DNA from: JACVRM01 sp963839815
Lineage (GTDB): Bacteria; Actinomycetota; Thermoleophilia; Gaiellales; Gaiellaceae
DNA length: 64,000 nt
Direction of reading: 5' to 3'
Assembly (NCBI GenBank): GCA_963839815.1
Contig: CAWIWF010000008.1
Span: forward strand, 62,001 to 126,000
Shown here: in pieces, positions 16,838 through 25,236 of the stretch
Layout: each line of letters starts with the position of its first letter
How positions within the stretch are numbered: position 1 is the first letter of the stretch
Position numbers and translations under genes: made by a program
Notes under the pieces: model-generated
Databases searched by the model: none
Seen by the model: the letters and a program-made list of their open reading frames with translations, nothing else
Told to the model about the DNA's origin: nothing

Positions 16838-18206
16838 ATGAGGCGCGAGCGCGCGCGGCGCGCGGACGACGGCGACGGCGACGGACCTGGTTGTCGAGGA
16901 GCCGCGCGAGCTGCTCGGCACCGTCGCCATCGTCGGCTTTCCCAACGTCGGGAAGTCGACGCTGGTGAACCGCCTGACGGCCACGAGGGCGGCCGTCGTG
17001 CACGAGACTCCGGGCGTCACCCGCGACCGCAAGGAGCTGCTCTGCGAATGGGGCGGGCGCGAGTTCCTGCTCGTCGACACCGGCGGCGTCGACATCGCCG
17101 ACCCCTCGCCGATCACCCGCGGCATCGCCGACCAGGCGCGCGCCGCGATCGCCGGGGCCGATCTCGTCCTCTTCGTCGTCGACGCCAAGAGCGGCATCAC
17201 TCCCGGTGACGAGGAGATCGCTGCCATTCTCCGGCACTCGCGCAAGCCGGTCTTCCTGCTCGCGAACAAGATCGACGACCCCGCCCAGGACGCGCACGCG
17301 CTCGAGTTCCACCGGCTCGGGCTCGGCGACCCGATCCCGCTCTCCGGGCTGCACGGGCACGGCACCGGCGACCTCCTCGATGCCATCGTGGCGCGTCTTC
17401 CCGGCGGAGGCCGCGCGCCCATCGGGGAGGAGGCGATCCGCGTGGCGATCATGGGGCGGCCCAACGTCGGCAAGTCGAGCCTGCTCAACGCGCTGCTCGG
17501 TCAGGACCGCGTGCTCGTCTCGGCCGTCCCCGGCACCACGCGCGACGCGATCGACACCGTGCTCGAGCGGGACGAGCGCACGTTCGTGCTCGTCGACACG
17601 GCCGGCCTGCGCCGCAAGCGCCGGCAGCGCCAGGGGATCGAGTACTTCTCGGAGCTGCGCGCGCTGCAGGCCGCGGAGCGGGCCGACGTGGCCGTCGTGC
17701 TCGTCGACGCGGCCGAAGGTCTCGTCGAGCAGGACATCCAGGTGGCCGAGACGGCGCGCAAGGCGCAATGCTCGACGCTGATCGTGCTCTCGAAGTGGGA
17801 CATCTCCGAGATCGAGCTCGACGCCGTTCGCGGCGAGCTCACCAGGCGCCTGCGGCAGCGCCCGCCCGTGATCGCGGTCTCGTCGCAGACGGGCCGTGGG
17901 GTGGTCCGGATGCTGGATCGCGTCGTCATGCTGTTCGAGAAGCACACGAGCCGTGTGCCGACACCGGAGCTGAACCGCTTTCTGCAAGAGCTCCGAGAGG
18001 CGCGGCAACCGCCGGCGCGGCACGGCAGGAGGCTGAACCTCCTCTATGCGGCACAGATCGGCGTGCGCCCGCCGAGGTTCCGGGTCTTCGTCAACGACCC
18101 GGGCCTGATCACCCGCGACTACGGCTACTGGGTCGAGAACCAGCTGCGGGAGCGGTTCGCGCTCGAGGGCGTTCCCGTCGCCATCGACTTCGTCCGCCGC
18201 TCCTGA
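16838..18206 (+). CDS. der: GTPase Der, N-terminal frame uncertain
   Basis: Double-GTPase ribosome assembly factor (EngA), about 450 aa. First G domain: GFPNVGKSTLVNRL, then TPGVTRDR, DTGGVD and a NKID motif. Second G domain: GRPNVGKSSLLNALLG, PGTTRDAIDT, DTAGLRRK and SKWD. The C-terminal KH-like domain ends with FVNDPGLITRDYGYW. The first P-loop frame has no ATG, GTG or TTG upstream before a stop at 16839. A well-placed ATG at 16838 with a GGGAG site is in another frame. Either one base is miscalled between 16838 and 16886, or translation begins at the CTG at 16887. Confidence 0.9.
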
Positions 18207-18207
18207 G

Positions 18208-18470
18208 GGCACTGGCCGGCGGCGGCTCTGCCGCCGCCTGACGCCGCTGGACGGCAGGATGCCGCGCCGGTCGCGCTTGTCCGTGCGCCATTGCACTGTC
18301 GGGCGCGCCGCCCGGCTTGCCTCCTTTGCCAGCGGCGCCCCAGAGCACGTCAGGAGACCTGACGGCACTGGCCGGCGACCCTGCGCCGGCCGAGCCGGCT
18401 CCGGCGTCGCCTGACGCCGCTGGACGGCAGGATGCCGCGCGGCGCGCTTGTCCGTCCCATTGCACGTCGG
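18208..18470 (+). repeat. two direct copies of a ~105-bp repeat
   Basis: Copies begin at 18208 and 18364 (156 bp apart) with GGCACTGGCCGGCG, and both contain GACGCCGCTGGACGGCAGGA and a GCGCTTGTCCGT...CCATTGCAC section. A fragment resembling the start recurs near 19482. The 430-bp gap after der otherwise holds only a doubtful 107-codon frame. Confidence 0.65.
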
Positions 18471-18636
18471 CCGCGCCGCCAGGAGCTGCCGCGCGCCCAA
18501 CGAGCCCTGAGTTCCGCGCGCCTAAGCATCCCGGAGTCCCGCGGATCAACTCGTCATACCTCCTCCGGTTCGTCGCCGACGACGTCGAGACGGAGTTGGC
18601 CACGCGTCGAGCATCCTTCGAGCGCTTCCTTCCGCG

Positions 18637-19401
18637 ATGATCTGGCCCGTGGGATGGGAGGCACTCGATCGGTGGGGCGACGACGTCGCTCGGATCGAAT
18701 CGCTCACTGCCGGAGGCGTCAACGAGGTGTCGAGCGTGCGCGTCAACGGGCAGCTCGCCGTCGGTCGGCTTGGCAGGCGCAGCGATCGGCGCAGCGACGC
18801 CGACCTGGCGTGGGAAATGGAGTTGCTGCGATACCTCGATCGTGAAGGGATGGCGGTGCCGGTGCCGATCCCGACCAGGGACGGCCGGGACTTCGTTGAT
18901 GGTCTGGTCGTGATGACCGACGTGGAGGGAGGACCGCCCGAGACGGAGGCCGACTGGCGTCGCGTCGCCGACACACTTCGCCAGCTGCACGGACTGACGC
19001 AGGACTGGCCCCAACGTCCGGGCTGGCGATCGTCGATCGACTTCCTGCACGCGGAGACCGGGACGAGGATCGACCTCGGCGCGATGCCGCCGGAGGGTGT
19101 CGCTCGATGCCGAGCGATTTGGGCGCGGCTCAGCGGACGAGAGCGGTGCGTCATCCATGGCGACCCCACCCCAGGCAACATCCGCATGACCGCGGATCGG
19201 GTCGCTCTGATCGACTGGGACGAGTCGCGCGTTGACGTCCCCGACCTCGATCTGGTGTTGCCACACAACGCCGCCGGTCTCGACGACAACACCCGCGACG
19301 TTGCCGCGCAAGCATGGGCCGCATGGGACGCCGCCCTCTGCTACACAAGCGGGTATGACGAGTTCGCAGCAGAGCGACTCGCCGAAGTTCGAGCGCTCTG
19401 A
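18637..19401 (+). CDS. aminoglycoside-phosphotransferase-family kinase
   Basis: APH/choline-kinase-fold small-molecule phosphotransferase of 254 aa. The catalytic loop CVIHGDPTPGNIRM (HGDxxxxN pattern) and the metal-binding ALIDWDESRVDVPDLDL are intact, and an N-lobe with GGVNEVSSVRV is present. Substrate cannot be assigned; many members are not resistance enzymes. Base composition looks somewhat less GC-rich than the neighbours, the gene stands alone between repeat-filled gaps, and it has no clear ribosome binding site. It may be an acquired gene. Confidence 0.8.
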   Translation: MIWPVGWEALDRWGDDVARIESLTAGGVNEVSSVRVNGQLAVGRLGRRSDRRSDADLAWEMELLRYLDREGMAVPVPIPTRDGRDFVDGLVVMTDVEGGPPETEADWRRVADTLRQLHGLTQDWPQRPGWRSSIDFLHAETGTRIDLGAMPPEGVARCRAIWARLSGRERCVIHGDPTPGNIRMTADRVALIDWDESRVDVPDLDLVLPHNAAGLDDNTRDVAAQAWAAWDAALCYTSGYDEFAAERLAEVRAL

Positions 19402-19617
19402 GCAGCAGTAGCGAATCGACTATCCGGACGCAGTCCGACCTCGACCGAAATGTCGCTCTTTGTCGGGCGACATTCCCGAACACTGGCCGGCAGCGGCTCC
19501 GCCCGGCGCGCCGTCCGGGCACCTCCGTAGCGTTTGTCTCAAGCAGCCGCCCCGATCGGTCGAAAAAGGACACATGCGGCGAGAACGTCAGCACCCTCGA
19601 TTCCCCTGGAGCCCGTG

Positions 19618-19731
19618 ATGGAGATCGGGGCGCCCGAGACCGAGCGTGAGATCGAGATCGTGCCCGCCGACGAGCCGGTGCCGACTCCGGCGCCCGTCGA
19701 GCAGCCGGTCGAGGAGCCGGTCGGGTCGTGA
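19618..19731 (+). CDS. small acidic protein, 37 aa
   Basis: Short ORF starting at ATG and ending with a TGA that overlaps the GTG of the next gene by 4 bp. The product (beginning MEIGAPETEREIEIVPADEP) is acidic, followed by a Pro/Val/Glu-rich tail. No domain recognised. The overlap with the following gene suggests translational coupling and argues that it is real. Confidence 0.5.
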   Translation: MEIGAPETEREIEIVPADEPVPTPAPVEQPVEEPVGS

Positions 19732-20201
19732 CGGGGCCCGACACATCCGTGCCGAGCGACCCGATCCTCGGCTGGCGACTCTGGCAGGTGCGGCCGCATG
19801 CGGACGGCCACCGCCTGGAGTCGTTCACCGCGCACCACGTCACCTGGCCGGCTGGCCGGCGGATCGAGGCGGGCTGCGCCCTCAACGGGTGCATCGCCCC
19901 CGCCCGCGAGCACGAGTGCGGCATCTACGCCTTCCGCACGCGTGAGGACGCCGAGGACCTGCTGCGCCGGTACGTCGGCGTCCGCCAGCGCTACGCACGC
20001 GACGCCGAGCTGCCGCCGCCGCCGCGGCCGGCCCGCCCGATCGCCCTCGGCCGCGTGTCGCTCTGGGGCCGCATCCTCGAGCGTGAGCACGGCTTTCGCG
20101 CCCAGTACGCCTACCCGTACGACGTCTTCCTGCTGGGCGGGGACGACCTCATCGCCCGTGAGCTCCGCCGGCTCTACGCCGTCGATGTCTGCACGCCCTA
20201 G
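19728..20201 (+). CDS. hypothetical protein, 157 aa
   Basis: Unrecognised soluble protein. Visible features are an ILGWRLWQVRP opening, three Cys residues at about positions 47, 52 and 65 (GCALNGCIAP and HECGIYAFRT), and a later block GRVSLWGRILEREHGFRAQY. Cys spacing with nearby His could bind a metal, but this is speculation. It is translationally coupled to the 37-aa gene and ends about 140 bp before glpF. Confidence 0.65.
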   Translation: MTGPDTSVPSDPILGWRLWQVRPHADGHRLESFTAHHVTWPAGRRIEAGCALNGCIAPAREHECGIYAFRTREDAEDLLRRYVGVRQRYARDAELPPPPRPARPIALGRVSLWGRILEREHGFRAQYAYPYDVFLLGGDDLIARELRRLYAVDVCTP

Positions 20202-20256
20202 ACCGGCCCTCGACCCCGCCTAGACCTCCCTAGCCGCACGGATTGACCGTGGGCGC

Positions 20257-20286
20257 TTGACTTCCGCCGTTCGAACGGCGTTTGAT
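20257..20286 (+). promoter_or_regulatory. glpF operon promoter with operator in the spacer
   Basis: TTGACT (20257-20262) and TTTGAT (20281-20286) form a -35/-10 pair with an 18-bp spacer. The spacer contains the perfect 16-bp palindrome CGCCGTTCGAACGGCG (20265-20280), positioned so a bound dimer would block RNA polymerase. It lies 54 bp before the glpF start. No regulator gene is present in the locus, so the cognate repressor is unknown. Confidence 0.6.
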
Positions 20287-20339
20287 TGCGCTACGCCAGA
20301 AGCGGTACCTGCGGCGCCACAAACGACGAGGGAGGTGCC

Positions 20340-21140
20340 ATGGAAATCTTTACAGCCGAGCTGGTCGGGACGGCGATCCTGATCCTGTTCGGGGACGGTG
20401 TGGTGGCAGCGGTGCTGCTCGCCCGCTCGAAGGCCGAGAACTCCGGCTGGATCGTGATCACGTTCGGCTGGGCGATGGCGGTCGCGATGGCCATCTACGC
20501 GGTCGGCCAGTTCAGCGGGGCGCACATCAACCCGGCTGTCACGATCGCGTTCGCCTCGACCGAATCGTTCGGGGTCGAGTGGGGTGACGTGCCGAAGTAC
20601 CTGCTCGGGCAGTTCGCGGGCGCGTTCCTCGGGGCCGTGCTCGTGTACCTCGCGTACTACCTCCACTGGGAGGAGACCGAGGATCCCGGCCTCAAGCTGG
20701 CCGTCTTCTCGACCGGCCCGGCGATCCGCAACAGCCCGATGAACCTCGTCACCGAGATCATCGGCACGTTCGCGCTGGTGTTCGGCGTGCTCGCCATCGT
20801 CGGCCACTTCGCGGAAAATGTCATCGGCGACGCCGCCCTGACGACAGCGCTGGGGCAGGCGTTCCCACCACTCCTGATCGGGCTCCTGGTGTTCGTGATC
20901 GGCCTCTCGCTCGGCGGGCCGACCGGGTACGCCATCAACCCAGCCCGCGACCTCGGGCCGCGAATCGCGCACGCGATCCTGCCGATCCCGGGCAAGGGCA
21001 GCTCGGACTGGGAGTACTCGTGGGTGCCCGTGGTCGGACCGATCATCGGCGGCATCCTCGGCGCGGTCGCATACCACGCCCTGTTCGCCCCCGGGACCGG
21101 CAACCTCGAGGTTCTGCGCTCCGCGATCCCGTTCGTATGA
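20340..21140 (+). CDS. glpF: glycerol uptake facilitator (aquaglyceroporin)
   Basis: MIP-family channel for passive glycerol entry; 266 aa with six membrane segments and two half-helices. The paired NPA motifs are GAHINPAVT and YAINPARDLGPR; the Asp after the second NPA is typical of glycerol-conducting members. The ATG at 20340 has GGAGGT 3-9 nt upstream. First gene of the glpF-dhaK-dhaL-glpK operon; dhaK follows after 14 bp. Expression is probably controlled by the palindrome in the promoter spacer. Confidence 0.95.
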   Translation: MEIFTAELVGTAILILFGDGVVAAVLLARSKAENSGWIVITFGWAMAVAMAIYAVGQFSGAHINPAVTIAFASTESFGVEWGDVPKYLLGQFAGAFLGAVLVYLAYYLHWEETEDPGLKLAVFSTGPAIRNSPMNLVTEIIGTFALVFGVLAIVGHFAENVIGDAALTTALGQAFPPLLIGLLVFVIGLSLGGPTGYAINPARDLGPRIAHAILPIPGKGSSDWEYSWVPVVGPIIGGILGAVAYHALFAPGTGNLEVLRSAIPFV

Positions 21141-21154
21141 CGAGGAGGTAGCGC

Positions 21155-22156
<1,002 letters not shown>

Positions 22157-22177
22157 CCCGGGTGCGAGAGCACGGAA

Positions 22178-22205
22178 GGGGCGGCGGCTTCCGGGCCGCC
22201 GCCCC
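22178..22205 (+). terminator. intercistronic hairpin between dhaK and dhaL
   Basis: Arms GGGGCGGCGGC and GCCGCCGCCCC (11 perfect pairs) around a 6-nt loop, 22 nt after dhaK and 24 nt before dhaL. No T tract. It could be a partial terminator or an mRNA stabiliser giving more DhaK than DhaL and GlpK. Confidence 0.5.
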
Positions 22206-22229
22206 GCTCCTCCCCCGAGCGGGGCGCGC

Positions 22230-22871
22230 ATGACCGTCTCCGGCTCCGAGCTGCTCGGCTGGCTGCATGCCTACGCGGACGTGGTCGCGGAGCAGAAGGA
22301 GTTTCTGACCCAGCTCGACTCGGCGATCGGCGACGCCGACCACGGCACCAACATGAACCGCGGCATGACCGCGGCGGTCGCCAAGCTCGACGGCCACGCC
22401 ACCGACGACGCGGGTGCCGTCCTCAAGACGGTCGGCATGACGCTGATCTCGACCGTCGGCGGGGCGGGCGGGCCGCTCTACGGCACGCTCTTCCTGCAGA
22501 TGGGCGTGAAGGCCGCCGGCAAGTCCGAGCTCGCCGCCGAGGACTGGCAGGAGATGCTCTCGGCGGCCATCGCCGGCGTCCAGGCACGCGGCAAGGCGGA
22601 GCCCGGAGACAAGACGATGGTGGACGCCCTCGTCCCGGCACAGGAGGCGTTCGCCGCCGCTCGTGCCGAGGGCGCCTCGTTCGCCGACGCCCTGCAACGC
22701 TCGGCCGAGGCCGCCGAGCAGGGCATGCAGGCGACCGTTCCGCTCGTCGCGCGCAAGGGGCGTGCGAGCTACCTCGGCGAGCGCAGCGCAGGCCACCAGG
22801 ACCCCGGAGCCACCTCGTCGTGGCTCCTGCTCAAGACGGCCGCCGACGCCCTCGGGCGCGTGGCGGACTGA
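22230..22871 (+). CDS. dhaL: dihydroxyacetone kinase subunit DhaL
   Basis: Nucleotide-binding subunit: ADP stays bound and is rephosphorylated by DhaM, then the phosphate passes to dihydroxyacetone on DhaK. 213 aa, normal length. The Mg-ADP binding Asp cluster is visible in DSAIGDADHGTNMNRGM, and the GGAGGPLYGTLF, GDKTMVDAL and YLGERSAGHQDPGA motifs are present. The GHQDPGA end is characteristic of DhaL. It is followed by glpK after 13 bp. Confidence 0.96.
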   Translation: MTVSGSELLGWLHAYADVVAEQKEFLTQLDSAIGDADHGTNMNRGMTAAVAKLDGHATDDAGAVLKTVGMTLISTVGGAGGPLYGTLFLQMGVKAAGKSELAAEDWQEMLSAAIAGVQARGKAEPGDKTMVDALVPAQEAFAAARAEGASFADALQRSAEAAEQGMQATVPLVARKGRASYLGERSAGHQDPGATSSWLLLKTAADALGRVAD

Positions 22872-22884
22872 CGAAAGGAGGGAC

Positions 22885-24381
22885 ATGGCCGACTACGTCG
22901 GAGCACTCGACCAGGGCACGACGTCGACCCGCTTCATGATCTTCGACCACTCGGGGCAGGTGGTGGGGATCGACCAGAAGGAGCACGAGCAGATCTACCC
23001 GAAGCCCGGCTGGGTCGAGCACGACCCGATGGAGATCTGGGAGCGGTCGCAGAGCGTCATCCGCGGCGGCCTCCAGAAGGCGGGCATCGGCGCCAAGGAC
23101 CTCGCCGCTGTGGGCGTCACGAACCAGCGCGAGACGACGGTCGTCTGGGACAAGACGACGGGGAAGCCCGTCTACAACGCCATCGTCTGGCAGGACACCC
23201 GCACCGACACCTACGTCAACGAGTTCTCGAAGGACGGCGGCCAGGACCGGCTGCGCGACAAGACCGGCCTGCCGCTGGCGACGTACTTCTCCGGCCCGAA
23301 GGTCAAGTGGGTGCTGGAGAACGTGGACGGGGCAAAGGACAAGGCCGACTCCGGCGACCTCGCCTTCGGGAACATCGATACCTGGTGCATCTGGAACCTC
23401 ACCGGCGGCACCAAGGGCGGCGTGCACATCACCGACGTCACGAACGCCAGCCGGACGCTGCTGATGAACCTCGAGACGCTCGACTGGGACGACGAGATCC
23501 TGCAGCTGATGGGGATCCCGCGGGCGATGCTGCCCGAGATCAAGGCGTCGAGCGCGGTCTACGGCGAGGCCGTCGGCGAGATCGAGGGCATCCCCGTCGC
23601 CGGCGACCTCGGCGACCAGCAGGCGGCGCTCTTCGGCCAGACCTGCTTCTCGGTCGGAGAGGCCAAGAACACCTACGGCACGGGCAACTTCCTCCTGCTC
23701 AACACCGGCACCGAGGCGGTTCCCTCGAAGAGCGGGCTGCTGACCACGCTCGCGTACAAGATCGGCGACCAGCCGGCCACGTACTGCCTCGAGGGCGCCA
23801 TCGCCATCACCGGCGCGCTCGTGCAGTGGCTGCGTGACAACCTCGGCATGATCACCTCGTCCGAGGAGGTCGAGTCGCTCGCGAAGAGCGTCGACGACAA
23901 CGGCGGCTGCTACTTCGTGCCGGCGTTCTCGGGCCTCTTCGCGCCGTACTGGCGCTCGGACGCCCGCGGCGTCATCGCGGGCCTCACCCGCTACGTCAAC
24001 AAGGGCCACATCGCCCGGGCCACGCTCGAGGCAACCGCCTGGCAGACCCGCGAGGTCGTCGACGCCATGAACAAGGACTCCGGCGTCGACCTCACCTCGC
24101 TCAAGGTGGACGGCGGCATGGTCTACAACGAGCTGCTGATGCAGTTCCAGGCCGACGTGCTCGGCGTGCCGGTCATCCGGCCGACGGTCGCCGAGACCAC
24201 GTCCCTCGGCGCCGCCTACGCGGCCGGCCTCGCGGTCGGCTTCTGGAGCGAGGTCGAGGACCTGCGGGTCAACTGGGGGAAGGACAAGCAGTGGGAGCCC
24301 CAGATGGACAAGCAGCGCGTCGACAAGGAGTACACGCAGTGGAAGAAGGCAGTGACGAAATCATTCGACTGGGTCGACTGA
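22885..24381 (+). CDS. glpK: glycerol kinase
   Basis: FGGY-family kinase making glycerol-3-phosphate; 498 aa, full length. Signature segments: ALDQGTTSTRFMIFD (ATP phosphate loop), PGWVEHDPMEIW, GVTNQRETTVVWDKTTGKP (glycerol-binding Arg-Glu), GDQQAALFGQTCF, YGTGNFLLLNTG and the C-terminal VDGGMVYNELLMQFQADVL. The ATG has AAAGGAGGG upstream at good spacing. Last gene of the operon; a GC hairpin follows 13 nt after the stop. Together with GlpF and the GlpABC dehydrogenase it gives a complete route from glycerol to dihydroxyacetone phosphate. Confidence 0.97.
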   Translation: MADYVGALDQGTTSTRFMIFDHSGQVVGIDQKEHEQIYPKPGWVEHDPMEIWERSQSVIRGGLQKAGIGAKDLAAVGVTNQRETTVVWDKTTGKPVYNAIVWQDTRTDTYVNEFSKDGGQDRLRDKTGLPLATYFSGPKVKWVLENVDGAKDKADSGDLAFGNIDTWCIWNLTGGTKGGVHITDVTNASRTLLMNLETLDWDDEILQLMGIPRAMLPEIKASSAVYGEAVGEIEGIPVAGDLGDQQAALFGQTCFSVGEAKNTYGTGNFLLLNTGTEAVPSKSGLLTTLAYKIGDQPATYCLEGAIAITGALVQWLRDNLGMITSSEEVESLAKSVDDNGGCYFVPAFSGLFAPYWRSDARGVIAGLTRYVNKGHIARATLEATAWQTREVVDAMNKDSGVDLTSLKVDGGMVYNELLMQFQADVLGVPVIRPTVAETTSLGAAYAAGLAVGFWSEVEDLRVNWGKDKQWEPQMDKQRVDKEYTQWKKAVTKSFDWVD

Positions 24382-24394
24382 TTTCGTCGTGACC

Positions 24395-24430
24395 GCGGGG
24401 CCGTGGCACCGGAAGGCGCCGCGGCCCCGC
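24395..24430 (+). terminator. hairpin after glpK
   Basis: Arms GCGGGGCCG and CGGCCCCGC with an 18-nt partly self-pairing loop, directly after the operon end. No T tract. Confidence 0.55.
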
Positions 24431-24746
24431 TCTATTCGAGGGGGGAGCCCCTAGCTTCGCTGCGGCTCCCCCCTCGAGCGCCCCCCTCTCGCGGGGAACC
24501 AGACGCGACGGTGCGCGACGTGCCTGCGGGCGGCGGAGCCGCCCTCCGGCGATCACGAGGGCTGGCTCCCTCGTGGCTCCGTCCTTGCGGGCGTCGGCAC
24601 GTGGTCGACTGAGAGCGGCGGCAGTGCAGCGTGCCGCTCCGGTGTCCTCCGTCCGTGCGCCTTCCCGGCTGAGCCGGGCGGCGACCGCTTGCACGTCCCT
24701 AGCGTGGAGGCAGCGCGGCTTCCCTGCGGATGCTGCGGCCAGGAGT
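24431..24746. other. gap without a recognisable gene
   Basis: GC-rich stretch between glpK and the repeats. It contains short hairpins, including a fragment near 24530-24555 that matches the GGCGG/CCGCC end of element A in reverse orientation. I see no convincing ORF or RNA gene. Confidence 0.5.
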
Positions 24747-24775
24747 CAGGGACTGTCCCTGGGGGACAGTCCCTG
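24747..24775. repeat. perfect palindrome related to hairpin B
   Basis: Arms CAGGGACTGTCCC and GGGACAGTCCCTG, 13 perfect pairs around TGG. It reuses the GTCCC/GGGAC modules of hairpin B in a different arrangement and lies 16 nt before element A copy 3. Confidence 0.6.
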
Positions 24776-24790
24776 GCACCTCAGCAGTCA

Positions 24791-24887
24791 ACCGGCGGAG
24801 GCGGGGTCTCCCCGCCGCAGCCACCACGTGGCTCCGGCGCGTGTGATCGACGAGGGGCCTCACGGGGGAAACCGGGTTTCCCCCGTG
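24791..24887 (+). repeat. dispersed hairpin element A, copy 3
   Basis: Full copy ending in a perfect inverted repeat at 24861-24887 with arms CACGGGGGAAACC and GGTTTCCCCCGTG around one G. Relative to copy 2 the outer three pairs changed on both sides (CGT/ACG to CAC/GTG), keeping the stem. The hairpin lies 16 nt beyond the stop of the reverse-strand gene at 24904. Confidence 0.8.
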
Positions 24888-24903
24888 CACAGAGCGCGAC
24901 GAT

Positions 24904-25152
24904 TCAGTCGTCGCGGTCCTGGCCGCGAGCGAAGTCCCCGTGCTTGTCGCGCGGCCCTTCGCTCGGCTCGACGGCCTGGCCCTCGGCGAAGTCGCGGCCC
25001 TCGTGCCCGGGGCGCGTGCTCTCCTGGCCTCGCGCAAAGTCGCCGTGCGCGGCTTCCTCCGGATGCGGCTCCTCTTCTGCCTGGCCCTCTGCGAACGTGC
25101 CCTCGTGACCCTCTTCGTGCTTGTGCTCGTGATCCTTGTCGTGGTGGGTCAT
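24904..25152 (-). CDS. acidic His/Glu-rich protein with FA(E/R)GQ repeats, 82 aa
   Basis: Small, very hydrophilic protein. The first 17 residues are His/Asp/Glu/Lys-rich (HHDKDHEHKHEEGHE), and four copies of a [GR][TD]FA[RE]GQ heptapeptide follow with their Phe at residues 20, 39, 55 and 74, usually preceded by His-Gly or Glu-Gly. It has no hydrophobic core and is probably disordered. Metal binding through the His cluster or recognition of the repeated peptide by a partner is possible but unproven. It diverges from glpA; AGGAG lies close before the ATG. Confidence 0.75.
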   Translation of the reverse strand: MTHHDKDHEHKHEEGHEGTFAEGQAEEEPHPEEAAHGDFARGQESTRPGHEGRDFAEGQAVEPSEGPRDKHGDFARGQDRDD

Positions 25153-25236
25153 GACGCTCCTTTCGGTGGGATCAAACCCCTCCTCTGAGGAATCTACCCC
25201 TGCCGGGGCTCTCAACCGCGCTGCGATACTGCCTGC

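Noticed and set aside
16965..18206. der starting at the GTG at 16965
   Set aside because: That start would remove the first P-loop (GFPNVGKST), which is intact just upstream in the same frame.
18317..18640. 107-codon frame before the phosphotransferase, overlapping it by 4 bp
   Set aside because: Most of it lies in direct repeats and is Ala/Pro-rich. Only the last 30 residues look protein-like, so it was not called as a gene despite the overlap.
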